A DNA stretch of 64,000 nt from an uncultured Collinsella sp. Lineage in GTDB: Bacteria; Actinomycetota; Coriobacteriia; Coriobacteriales; Coriobacteriaceae. Below are positions 16,961 through 24,006 of this stretch, in pieces. The stretch's first letter is position 1. Every line of letters starts with the position of its first letter. The notes beneath the pieces were generated by a model, which was not told the DNA's origin, made no database searches, and saw nothing but the letters and a program-made list of their open reading frames with translations. The position numbers and the translations under genes were made by a program. Location of the stretch: assembly GCA_905213265.1 (NCBI GenBank), contig CAJMHR010000005.1, positions 1 through 64,000 on the forward strand. The letters run 5' to 3'.

Positions 16961-17023
16961 GCACTCATTTAAGACTGTCCCCAATGAGTGCAATCACTCA
17001 TTTAAGTCTGTCCCCAATGAGTG
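16961..17023. repeat. Tandem pair of 33-bp small palindromes
   Basis: CACTCATT...AATGAGTG occurs twice, at 16962-16990 and 16995-17023, with 33-base spacing and loops TAAGACTGTCCCC and TAAGTCTGTCCCC. A GGGGAACGTCCCC palindrome sits just before (about 16937-16949). These resemble REP-type intergenic palindromes. The gap 16631-17092 holds this repeat, the operator region and the terminator, and no gene that I can support. Confidence 0.7.
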
Positions 17024-17032
17024 GGAATAGAA

Positions 17033-17068
17033 AAAGGCCCGGGTGCCGTGGGGCATCCGGGCCTTTGC
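17033..17068 (-). terminator. Terminator of the rplC-rplX ribosomal operon
   Basis: On minus AGGCCCGGATGCC pairs with GGCACCCGGGCCT around a short loop, followed by TTTTTTC. It lies 25 bases after the rplX stop and ends the operon there. Confidence 0.9.
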
Positions 17069-17092
17069 TAGCAACTTGATGTTGCGGGCAGC

Positions 17093-17398
17093 TTAGAACT
17101 TGTGGCCGCACTTCTTGCAGACGCGCAGCTTGTTCTTGCCGTCCTTCTCGTGACCGACGCGGGTAACCTTACCGCACTCGGGGCAGACGAGATTGACGTT
17201 GGAGGCGTCGATGGGAGCCTCCTGCGAAACGATGCCGCCCTGCTGGTTGGCAGCGTTGGGCTTGACGGCCTTCTTGACGACCGAAACGCCCTCGACAACG
17301 ACCTTGTTCTCGGCGGGGAGGGCACGCAGGATAACGCCCTGCTTGCCGCGATCCTTACCAGAGAGAACCTGGACCTTATCGCCCTTCTTGATATACAT
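17093..17398 (-). CDS. rplX: 50S ribosomal protein L24
   Basis: 101 residues with the KOW motif start MYIKKGDKVQVLSGKDRGKQG and the L24 C-terminal paired-cysteine segment (CPECGKVTRVG...CKKCGHKF), which looks like a zinc ribbon. It starts 50S assembly by binding 23S rRNA domain I. It is the last gene of this operon: a terminator follows instead of the usual rplE. Gap to rplN is 13 bases. Confidence 0.97.
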   Translation of the reverse strand: MYIKKGDKVQVLSGKDRGKQGVILRALPAENKVVVEGVSVVKKAVKPNAANQQGGIVSQEAPIDASNVNLVCPECGKVTRVGHEKDGKNKLRVCKKCGHKF

Positions 17399-17411
17399 AT
17401 ATCTCCCCTAA

Positions 17412-17780
17412 CTACAGGGTCTCGGGAGCGAGCGAGACGATCTTCATGTACTTCTTGTCACGAAGCTCGCGAGCGACGGGCCCGAAGATACGGGTGCCGA
17501 CGGGCGAACCATCGTTGTTGATGACAACGCAAGCGTTCTCATCAAAGCGAATGTAGGAGCCATCCTTGCGGCGGATCTCCTTAACGGTGCGAACGACGAC
17601 GCAACGGACAACGTCCTTCTTCTTGACGTTGGCGCCAGGGGTAGCCTCCTGGACAGCACCGATGAACACATCGCCGATGCCTGCATAACGACGCTTGGAA
17701 CCGCCAAGCACCTTGATGCAGCGAATCTTGCGAGCGCCGGAGTTGTCGGCGACGTTCAGCATGGTTTGCATCTGAATCAT
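17412..17780 (-). CDS. rplN: 50S ribosomal protein L14
   Basis: 122 residues, usual length, with MIQMQTMLNVADNSGARK and the conserved C-terminal SLAPETL end. It binds 23S rRNA and bridges to 16S h14. It is separated from rpsQ by an unusual 118-base structured gap, where many bacteria have only a few bases. Confidence 0.98.
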   Translation of the reverse strand: MIQMQTMLNVADNSGARKIRCIKVLGGSKRRYAGIGDVFIGAVQEATPGANVKKKDVVRCVVVRTVKEIRRKDGSYIRFDENACVVINNDGSPVGTRIFGPVARELRDKKYMKIVSLAPETL

Positions 17781-17805
17781 GGTAGATGTTCCTCCGAACT
17801 AAGAA

Positions 17806-17871
17806 CCGAAGAGAGGTGCGCAGCCTTTACGCGGCCCGTGGTATGCAAGCCAGGCATACGCACATCTTCGG
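17806..17871 (-). other. Three-way-junction RNA fold between rpsQ and rplN
   Basis: Closing stem CCGAAGA/TCTTCGG (17806-17812/17865-17871) continues as GTGCG/CGCAC (17816-17820/17859-17863) and encloses two inner hairpins: TATGC/GCATA (17842-17846/17854-17858) and GCC/GGC (17823-17825/17833-17835). No T-run follows. A regulatory or processing element inside the ribosomal mRNA is possible. Confidence 0.5.
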
Positions 17872-17898
17872 AAACGTACAAGTCGTAAGAGCGACTGC

Positions 17899-18159
17899 TT
17901 ATTTAGCGCGCTCGACGACCTCGATGAGGCGCCAACGCTTCATCTTGGACATAGGACGGGTCTCCATAACGCGGACGGTGTCGCCCACGCCAGCCGTGCA
18001 CTCCTCGTCGTGAGCGTGCAGCTTCTTGGAGCTGGTCATCATCTTGCCGTACTTGGGGTGACGCTTGCGCTCGGTGATGGTGACAACAATGGTCTTGGCA
18101 CCGGAGACGGAGGTAACGACACCCGTACGGACCTTACGCGAGTTACGCGAATCAGTCAT
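17899..18159 (-). CDS. rpsQ: 30S ribosomal protein S17
   Basis: 86 residues, OB-fold S17 with RKVRTGVVTSVSGAKTIVV, HPKYGKMM and GDTVRVMETRPMSK. It binds 16S rRNA h7 and h11 early in 30S assembly. 16 bases downstream of rpmC in the operon. Confidence 0.98.
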   Translation of the reverse strand: MTDSRNSRKVRTGVVTSVSGAKTIVVTITERKRHPKYGKMMTSSKKLHAHDEECTAGVGDTVRVMETRPMSKMKRWRLIEVVERAK

Positions 18160-18175
18160 GTTCTCTCCTTAGGTC

Positions 18176-18391
18176 CTACTCGGCGACAGCGGACTTCTCC
18201 GCTGCGATCTCGCGGGCGCGCTGCTCCGTGAGGACGCGAGCGATGTCCTTCTTCACGGTGTTGACGCGAGCGGTGTTGTCCAGCTGGCTGGTGGCCATCT
18301 GGAAACGAAGGTTAAAGAGCTCGGCGCGCATTTCCTTCAGCTTCTCAACGAGCTGAGCGTCCGAGAGCTCACGAATCTCTGCGGGCTTCAT
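18176..18391 (-). CDS. rpmC: 50S ribosomal protein L29
   Basis: 71 residues, mostly helical, with the L29 signature ELFNLRFQMATSQLDNTARV. It sits at the polypeptide exit near L23. Its ATG overlaps the rplP stop by one base (TAATG arrangement), implying translational coupling. Confidence 0.97.
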   Translation of the reverse strand: MKPAEIRELSDAQLVEKLKEMRAELFNLRFQMATSQLDNTARVNTVKKDIARVLTEQRAREIAAEKSAVAE

Positions 18392-18894
18392 TAGTTCTCC
18401 TCCTTGGCGGCGGCGGCGTCCTCAGCAGCCCACTTGGCCTCGAGAGCGGCCTCCTCAGCCATCTCCTTCTCGATGCGCTGCTCAGCGTTCTTAGCAGCAA
18501 CAATCTTGGTCTTGATGGGAAGCTTGTGCTGTGCAAGACGCAGAGCCTCGCGAGCGACCTCCTCGGGCACGCCCTTGACCTCGAACATGATGCGGCCGGG
18601 CTTGACGACGGCCACCCACTCCTCGGGGTTACCCTTACCAGAACCCATGCGAGTCTCGGCAGGCTTCTTGGTGATGGGCTTATCGGGGAAGATCGTGATG
18701 TAGACACGACCGCCACGCTTCATGTAGCGGGTCATGGCAATACGAGCGGCCTCGATCTGACGGTTGGTAATCCAATGGGCCTCGAGAGCCTGGATACCAA
18801 ACTCGCCGAAATGCAGCTCGGTATTACCCTTGGCCTGGCCCTTCATGGAGCCACGCTGCACCTTGCGGTGAAGAATACGCTTAGGGGCAAGCAC
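18391..18894 (-). CDS. rplP: 50S ribosomal protein L16 with C-terminal extension
   Basis: 167 residues against the usual 137-140. The core is normal (MLAPKRILHRKVQRGSMKG, GRVYITIFPDKP, RMGSGKGNPEEWVAVVKPG). After the normal end near residue 140 comes a ~27-residue charged, alanine-rich helix-like tail (roughly EKEMAEEAALEAKWAAED...). L16 organises the A-site region of 23S rRNA. GTG start overlaps the rpsC stop TAG by one base. Confidence 0.97.
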   Translation of the reverse strand: MLAPKRILHRKVQRGSMKGQAKGNTELHFGEFGIQALEAHWITNRQIEAARIAMTRYMKRGGRVYITIFPDKPITKKPAETRMGSGKGNPEEWVAVVKPGRIMFEVKGVPEEVAREALRLAQHKLPIKTKIVAAKNAEQRIEKEMAEEAALEAKWAAEDAAAAKEEN

Positions 18895-19604
18895 TACTGA
18901 CCCCTCCTCTCGGAGTTACGACGACGAGGACGGGAAGAGCCCTCGAGTGCAGGGTTGGGAACAGGCTGGCCCGGGAGCTTCTCGCCCAGGTAGATCCAGA
19001 CCTTCACGCCGCAAGCGCCCATGGTGGTGCTGGCGACAGCCGTGCCGTAGTCGATCTTGGCACGGAGGGTGTGCAGAGGCACGCGACCCTCGCGGTACCA
19101 CTCACGACGGCCCATCTCGGCACCGCCGAGACGACCGGAGCACTGGATACGGATGCCCTTGGCGCCGGCCTTGCGGGCGGACTGGACAGCCTTGCGCATA
19201 GCGCGACGGAAGGCAACGCGGCCCTCGAGCTGCTCGGCGATAGACTGAGCAACGAGGTTGGCGTCGAGCTCGGGGCGCTTGATCTCGACAACGTCGACGG
19301 AGAGCTGGCCCTTGGAGACGCCAGCGACCTTCTCGAGCTCGGTGCGGAGAGTATCGATCTCGGCGCCCTTCTTACCGATGACAACGCCGGGGCGAGCGGT
19401 GAGGATGATGACCTTCACCTTGTCGCCAGCGCGCTCGATCTCGACGCGGGAGACAGCTGCGCGGGAAAGACGCTTCTCGAGGTACTTGCGGATCTCGAGA
19501 TCGTTACCGAGGGTCTTAGCGTAATCCTTCTCTGCGAACCAGCGGGAGCGCCAGTTCTCGGTGATGCCAAGACGGAAGCCGGTGGGGTAGACTTTCTGAC
19601 CCAT
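18894..19604 (-). CDS. rpsC: 30S ribosomal protein S3
   Basis: 236 residues with the KH domain (VVIGKKGAEIDTLR) and the C-terminal S3 domain (GRLGGAEMGRREWYREGRVPLHTLRA). It forms part of the mRNA entry tunnel and helicase activity. Its TAG stop overlaps the rplP GTG start. Confidence 0.98.
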   Translation of the reverse strand: MGQKVYPTGFRLGITENWRSRWFAEKDYAKTLGNDLEIRKYLEKRLSRAAVSRVEIERAGDKVKVIILTARPGVVIGKKGAEIDTLRTELEKVAGVSKGQLSVDVVEIKRPELDANLVAQSIAEQLEGRVAFRRAMRKAVQSARKAGAKGIRIQCSGRLGGAEMGRREWYREGRVPLHTLRAKIDYGTAVASTTMGACGVKVWIYLGEKLPGQPVPNPALEGSSRPRRRNSERRGQ

Positions 19605-19610
19605 ACAGCT

Positions 19611-19982
19611 TTACGCCTCCTTTCGAGGAGCAACGACGACGGTGATGTGGGAAGTACGCTTCAGAATGCGAGAAGCGGAACCCTTGGCGCGGGGACGGAT
19701 GCGCTTAAGCGTCGGACCCTCGTCAACATAGGCAGCGGCGACAACCAGGTTGTCGGCACGCAGACCGTTGTTGTTCTCGGCGTTCGCAACGGCGGAACGG
19801 AGAACCTTCTCGACATCCACGGCGACGGCGCGGTCGCAGAAGTGGAGGATGTCGAAGGCCTGAGCGACAGGCTTGCGGCGGATCAGATCGACCACCAGGC
19901 GGGCCTTGCTGGGGGAAACACGCACGTACTTAGCGACGGCGCGAACCTCGGTGGCCTCAGTTTCAATAGACTTAGTTGCCAT
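19611..19982 (-). CDS. rplV: 50S ribosomal protein L22
   Basis: 123 residues. Family features include YVRVSPSKARLVVDLIRRKPVAQA and the beta-hairpin tip PTLKRIRPRAKGSASRI, which lines the exit tunnel where macrolide-resistance mutations occur; the loop looks wild type. A short gap separates it from rpsC. Confidence 0.98.
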   Translation of the reverse strand: MATKSIETEATEVRAVAKYVRVSPSKARLVVDLIRRKPVAQAFDILHFCDRAVAVDVEKVLRSAVANAENNNGLRADNLVVAAAYVDEGPTLKRIRPRAKGSASRILKRTSHITVVVAPRKEA

Positions 19983-19996
19983 TTACGGTTAACCCC

Positions 19997-20257
19997 CTAT
20001 TTGGCCTTGTGGCCACGGAACGTACGAGTCGGCGCGAACTCGCCGAGCTTGTGACCAACCATGGACTCGGTAACATACACGGGCACATGCTTGCGGCCGT
20101 CGTGGACGGCGATGGTGTGACCAACCATCTCGGGGAAGATGGTGGACGCGCGGGACCAGGTCTTCACGACGTCCTTCTTGCCAGCCTCGTTCATCGCGGT
20201 GATACGCGAGAGAAGGCGAGTCTCCACGAACGGGCCCTTTTTGAGACTTCTGCTCAT
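19997..20257 (-). CDS. rpsS: 30S ribosomal protein S19
   Basis: 86 residues, beginning MSRSLKKGPFVETRLLSRI and containing GHTIAVHDGRKHVPVYVTESMVGHKLGEF in sections typical of S19, a head protein that contacts the A-site tRNA region. Usual length and position between rplB and rplV. Confidence 0.98.
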   Translation of the reverse strand: MSRSLKKGPFVETRLLSRITAMNEAGKKDVVKTWSRASTIFPEMVGHTIAVHDGRKHVPVYVTESMVGHKLGEFAPTRTFRGHKAK

Positions 20258-20289
20258 AAGTGCTTTCTCCTAAAACTCGGTATCCGAAA

Positions 20290-21120
20290 TTACTTCTTAC
20301 GGCGACGAATGATGTGCTGGTTCGAGACCTTCTTCTTCTTGCGCGTGCGAAGGCCCTTCGTCGGCTTACCCCAGGGGGTAACAGAGGGACGACCAGAGGT
20401 GTGGTTCTTGCCCTCGCCACCGCCGTGCGGGTGGTCGACAGGGTTCATGACGGTACCGCGGACGGTCGGGCGCACGTTCATGTGACGCTTACGGCCGGCC
20501 TTGCCGATGACGATGTTGGAGTGATCGGCGTTGCCGACCTCACCGACGGTGGCACGGCAGGTAACGAGGATGCGGCGCATCTCGGAGGAAGGCATACGGA
20601 CGATAGCGTACTTGCCCTCCTTACCCATCAGCTGGCAGGAGTTACCGGCGGAACGGGCGATAGCAGCGCCCTTGCCCGGCTGGAACTCGACGGCATGGAT
20701 GAGCGTACCGACGGGGATGTCGGCGAGGGGCAGAGCGTTGCCCGGCTTGATGTCGGCGTCAGAACCGGACATGATGGTCTGACCGACCTCGAGGCCCTTG
20801 GGGGCCAGGATGTAGCGCTTCTCACCGTCAGCGTAGTGCAGCAGAGCGATGCGAGCGGAACGGTTCGGATCGTACTCGATCGTGGCAACCTTGGCGGGCA
20901 CGCCGTCCTTGTTGCGCTTGAAGTCGATCACGCGGTAACGACGCTTCACGCCGCCGCCCTGGTGGCGGGTGGTGATGCGGCCGTTGTTGTTACGACCGGC
21001 CTTCTTGGGCAGGGGCTCGAGAAGAGACTTCTCGGGCTTGGTGCAGGTGATCTCGGAGAAGTCGGAGATCGTCTGCCAACGCCTACCAGCGGAGGTCGGC
21101 TTAAGGTGCTTTACAGCCAT
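20290..21120 (-). CDS. rplB: 50S ribosomal protein L2
   Basis: 276 residues, the normal length when started at 21120 (MAVKHLKPTSAGRR) with SD AAAGGGA. Shows the peptidyl-transferase region signature GVVMNPVDHPHGGGEGK-like (here GTVMNPVDHPHGGGEGKN). A longer frame upstream lacks homology. Preceded by an unusual 179-base structured gap after rplW. Confidence 0.97.
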   Translation of the reverse strand: MAVKHLKPTSAGRRWQTISDFSEITCTKPEKSLLEPLPKKAGRNNNGRITTRHQGGGVKRRYRVIDFKRNKDGVPAKVATIEYDPNRSARIALLHYADGEKRYILAPKGLEVGQTIMSGSDADIKPGNALPLADIPVGTLIHAVEFQPGKGAAIARSAGNSCQLMGKEGKYAIVRMPSSEMRRILVTCRATVGEVGNADHSNIVIGKAGRKRHMNVRPTVRGTVMNPVDHPHGGGEGKNHTSGRPSVTPWGKPTKGLRTRKKKKVSNQHIIRRRKK

Positions 21121-21150
21121 TACAATCCCTTTCAATAGGAATCCGTTAGC

Positions 21151-21281
21151 CATCGCAGACAGGGATTCGAGGTTCTGCCTCGGGTGCGATGACACCGGAC
21201 GTATACACGGTTCCGGGCGTGTCCATTTAATACGCCCAAAACCTTGAGCTCCCGCCTCCCCTATTTGGGAGGCATGAGCTC
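21151..21281 (-). other. Three consecutive hairpins in the rplW-rplB gap
   Basis: The 179-base gap, normally very short, contains: CATCGCA/TGCGATG enclosing CGAGG/CCTCG (21151-21191); GACAC+CCGGA pairing with TCCGG+GTGTC (21191-21223); and GAGCTC+GCCTCCC pairing with GGGAGGC+GAGCTC (21246-21281). The stems abut one another. This suggests an internal regulatory, processing or promoter-bearing element in the ribosomal mRNA. Confidence 0.55.
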
Positions 21282-21299
21282 ACTCAACAGCAGCGAGTC

Positions 21300-21587
21300 T
21301 TAGGCCTGGTTGCCAAAGACCTCGATGGTGTCGCCCTCGGCCAGCGTGACGATGGCCTTCTTCCAAGAACGGGTCTTGCCGGCGACATAGCGCACGCGCT
21401 TGGTCTTGGGCTTGACCGTCAGGGTGTTCACGCGAACGACCTTGACGCCGAAGATCTCCTCGACAGCGTCCTTGATCTGATACTTGTTAGCATCCTTGGC
21501 GACCTCGAACGTGTACTTGTTCAGCTCCATGCCGGAGAAGGAACGCTCGGACACGATCGGACGGATGATGATCTCGTGGGCGGTCAT
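21300..21587 (-). CDS. rplW: 50S ribosomal protein L23
   Basis: 95 residues with IIRPIVSERSFSGMELNKYTFEV and VNTLTVKPKTKRVR. It lies at the tunnel exit and docks trigger factor and SRP. Its ATG directly follows the rplD stop codon. Confidence 0.98.
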   Translation of the reverse strand: MTAHEIIIRPIVSERSFSGMELNKYTFEVAKDANKYQIKDAVEEIFGVKVVRVNTLTVKPKTKRVRYVAGKTRSWKKAIVTLAEGDTIEVFGNQA

Positions 21588-22214
21588 TTATGCAAGCACC
21601 TCCCCGAAGTGAGCGGCGATGTCGGCGGGCATCAGCACAGCGTTGTTGTTGACGAGATCGTAGGTGTTGGCCTCGTCAGCGGTGATGATGAACGTCTTGG
21701 GAATGTTGCGGAACGACAGGTAGGCGTTGACGTCCTCATCGCGAACGATGATGGTCAGACGCTTGCCCTCAAGGCCGAGAGCCTTGAGCATGGCGACGGC
21801 AGCCTTGGTGGAAGGCTTCTCGAAGCCGTAGTCGTCGACGAGCACGAGCTCGCCATCGGCCAGCTTGGCGGACAGCGCGGAGCGCATAGCCAGCTTGACC
21901 TCCTTGTTGTTCATACGCTTGGCGTAGGAACGGGGCTTGGGGGCGAAGACAACGCCACCGTGACGCCACTGGGCAGCACGGATGGAACCCTGGCGGGCAC
22001 GGCCGGTGCCCTTCTGACGCCAAGGCTTCTTGCCGCCACCGGAAACCTCAGAGCGGCCCTTAGCGGACTGGGTGCCCTGACGCCAAGAGGCCATCTGGCA
22101 CTTGACGATGTGGTGCATAACGTGGATGTTCGGCTCGATGCCGTACACCTCAGCGGCGAGCTCGGCCTCGGCGACCTTCTTGCCCTCGCTGTTCTTTACT
22201 TCAAACTTTGCCAT
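21588..22214 (-). CDS. rplD: 50S ribosomal protein L4
   Basis: 208 residues with the central tunnel loop WRQKGTGRARQGSIRAAQWRHGG-like segment (about 65-90), where macrolide-resistance changes map; it looks wild type. In E. coli L4 represses its own S10 operon; that leader is not recognisable here because rpsJ is elsewhere. Confidence 0.98.
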   Translation of the reverse strand: MAKFEVKNSEGKKVAEAELAAEVYGIEPNIHVMHHIVKCQMASWRQGTQSAKGRSEVSGGGKKPWRQKGTGRARQGSIRAAQWRHGGVVFAPKPRSYAKRMNNKEVKLAMRSALSAKLADGELVLVDDYGFEKPSTKAAVAMLKALGLEGKRLTIIVRDEDVNAYLSFRNIPKTFIITADEANTYDLVNNNAVLMPADIAAHFGEVLA

Positions 22215-22260
22215 TTAAGTGTTCTCCTTGGTATGACGCTGGGCTAAATGGGCTGGGCCC

Positions 22261-22872
22261 TTAGGCCATACGGATGGCGACGAGACCATTCTTGGCACCC
22301 GGGACAGCGCCCTTGACCAAGATGAGGTTCTGCTCGGCATCGATGCGGACAACGGAAAGGTTCTTGACGGTAACGCGCTCGTTACCCATGTGACCGGCCA
22401 TCTTGACGCCCTTGAGGACGCGCGCAGGATAGGCGCACTGACCGATAGAACCGGGGTGACGCTGGAAGTGAGAACCATGCGTCATAGGACCGCGGCGCTG
22501 ACCCCAGCGCTTGATGCGACCCTGGAAGCCCTTACCCTTGGAGGTACCGATGACGTCGACCTTCTCGACATCAGCGAAATCAGCGACGGTGACGACCTCG
22601 CCGACCTTGTGCTCCTCGCCGTTCTCGACGCGGACCTCACGAAGGAAGCGGACAGGCTCGACGCCGGCCTTGGCGAAGTGACCAGCCATGGGCTTGTTCA
22701 CGTTCTTGGCCTTGATGTCGCCGAAACCGATCTGGACGGCGTCATAGCCGTCGGTTGCCTGAGTTTTAACCTGCGAGACAGCGCAGGGGCCAGCCTGGAT
22801 GACCGTGACGGGAACGACGTTGTCGTCCTCGTCCCAAACCTGGGTCATGCCAATCTTGCGGCCGAGAATCAT
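22261..22872 (-). CDS. rplC: 50S ribosomal protein L3
   Basis: 203 residues from the ATG at 22872 (MILGRKIGMTQVWDEDD); a TTG nine bases upstream (22881) is an alternative with a weak GGGA SD. The SD for either start is poor. Contains the loop KGFQGRIKRWGQRRGPMTHGS that reaches the peptidyl-transferase centre. First gene of this operon; rpsJ, its usual leader, is 14 kb away behind fusA. Promoter candidates lie in 22890-23075. Confidence 0.96.
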   Translation of the reverse strand: MILGRKIGMTQVWDEDDNVVPVTVIQAGPCAVSQVKTQATDGYDAVQIGFGDIKAKNVNKPMAGHFAKAGVEPVRFLREVRVENGEEHKVGEVVTVADFADVEKVDVIGTSKGKGFQGRIKRWGQRRGPMTHGSHFQRHPGSIGQCAYPARVLKGVKMAGHMGNERVTVKNLSVVRIDAEQNLILVKGAVPGAKNGLVAIRMA

Positions 22873-22939
22873 GCTGATCAAGATATGATCCCAACTCTCG
22901 CGTGGTCTTGGGACAATGCGTACACCACCGAGCGTACGC

Positions 22940-23075
22940 CCCTAGAGGACCACTACTTACACGACGTGCTCCCCAGTCTTGTATTGCGCCTAGACTACCT
23001 GACAACCCTATTAAGCAGGCATTTTGTCCAGCCAGAATACTCCCCTGGTTACACACAGCTGTTTAGTATACACGG
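22940..23075 (-). promoter_or_regulatory. Promoter region of the rplC operon
   Basis: On minus a TATACT hexamer reads 23070-23065, and nearer the gene TTGTCA is followed after 16 bases by TACAAG (about 23008-22981). The ~270 bases between the large palindrome (23141-23305) and rplC hold no gene. Which hexamer is used cannot be told by eye. Confidence 0.35.
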
Positions 23076-23140
23076 CTGCGGGCGTATCCATCGAGATTCA
23101 TATTTCACTCACATTGTTTACGCAGGTAAAGTGCGTGGCA

Positions 23141-23305
23141 CGTTCCCAGTGTGCGGCGGAGGGGGCGGGCCTGAGACATATTAAGGTTGCTGCTCTACAG
23201 TCCTGCTCACGACGGAGAGCACATTAAGTGCTCTCCTGTTCGTGCGGAACTCGCGACAACCTTAATATGTCTCAGGCCCGCCCCCTCCGCCGCACACTGG
23301 GAACG
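23141..23305. repeat. Large nested palindrome, copy 1 (upstream of rplC)
   Basis: Outer arms 23141-23189 and 23257-23305 are a perfect 49-bp inverted repeat; pairing continues outward with a 2-base bulge. The 67-base centre (23190-23256) begins CTGCTCTACAGTCCTG and ends CGTGCGGAACTCGCGA, with an inner hairpin GAGAGCAC-ATTAA-GTGCTCTC. The same core occurs at 40468-40534 and 51464-51526 with different outer arms. It lies after the histidine-phosphatase gene and before rplC, so it may also end transcription of the former. No coding capacity. Confidence 0.85.
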
Positions 23306-23340
23306 CCACGTTGATGTCTGCTAAACCTTGCTCGCTCAGG

Positions 23341-23967
23341 CTAATGACTTTGTTGGGGGTCCACTATTTGCTGGAGGGTGAACTTGCATTGCATCGGCTC
23401 GCCTTCTGCTTGTGGCTTTGCCTCATCGAAATTGAAGATCATGATGGCGCAGTTGAGGAGTTTTGTTGGGAGCTCGAAGCCCTCTGGGGCTGCAGCCTTG
23501 ATGAATTGGCGGCTGGCGCTGCCGTGGCTTACTGCTAGGAGGGTTTCGATGCCCTCGGAGCCTATGAGATTGGTGAGGGTGCCTACCATGCGTTCTTGCA
23601 GCGCGCGGCTTCCTTCTCCTCCGAAGGGGACCAGATCCTCGCCCGGATCCCAGACGTCAGTGGGCAGGGCGTCGTGAGGACCTTCTTCGAAGGAGCCGTA
23701 GCAGCGTTCGATGATGCCTTCGCAGGGCTCGACTGCTGCGTCCGGGCCGAGGAGTTCGGTTGCGACAAGCTGAGCTGTGTCCATGGCTCGGCCTAGGGGC
23801 GAAGAGACCACTTTGTCGGGAACGACGTTGTGGGCTTTGAGCCATGCGGCTGCCATCCCGGCTTGCTGACGGCCCAGGTCGGTCAGCGGTGAATCGCAAC
23901 GACCTTGGACGAGCTTTTTAACGTTGAATTCCGTCTGGCCATGACGAAGTAGATATAGGCGCTTCAT
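23341..23967 (-). CDS. Histidine phosphatase family protein (phosphoglycerate mutase-like)
   Basis: 208 residues. The catalytic RHG motif is at LYLLRHGQTEFN (residues ~4-15), the second histidine in AVSHGSASRQF (~147), and GRCDSPLTDLGRQQA follows the phosphate pocket. Such enzymes dephosphorylate sugar phosphates, nucleotides or cofactor precursors; specificity is not readable. 39 bases downstream of the cation-efflux gene and co-directional. The stop is followed after 35 bases by the large palindrome. Confidence 0.88.
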   Translation of the reverse strand: MKRLYLLRHGQTEFNVKKLVQGRCDSPLTDLGRQQAGMAAAWLKAHNVVPDKVVSSPLGRAMDTAQLVATELLGPDAAVEPCEGIIERCYGSFEEGPHDALPTDVWDPGEDLVPFGGEGSRALQERMVGTLTNLIGSEGIETLLAVSHGSASRQFIKAAAPEGFELPTKLLNCAIMIFNFDEAKPQAEGEPMQCKFTLQQIVDPQQSH

Positions 23968-24006
23968 GCTCTCCCCTTCTGTATACCTAGCTTTACCGGC
24001 GCAGCC

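Noticed and set aside
16778..16993. Minus-strand ORF of 71 codons upstream of the oxidoreductase
   Set aside because: It spans repeat and operator sequence, lacks an SD, and shows no protein-like pattern.
22873..23140. Classical S10 leader (L4-binding) upstream of rplC
   Set aside because: rpsJ is not in this operon and I could not recognise the leader fold.
23141..23305. Integron attC sites or a retron msr/msd
   Set aside because: attC sites have conserved ends and variable centres, the reverse of this pattern, and there is no integrase or reverse transcriptase nearby.
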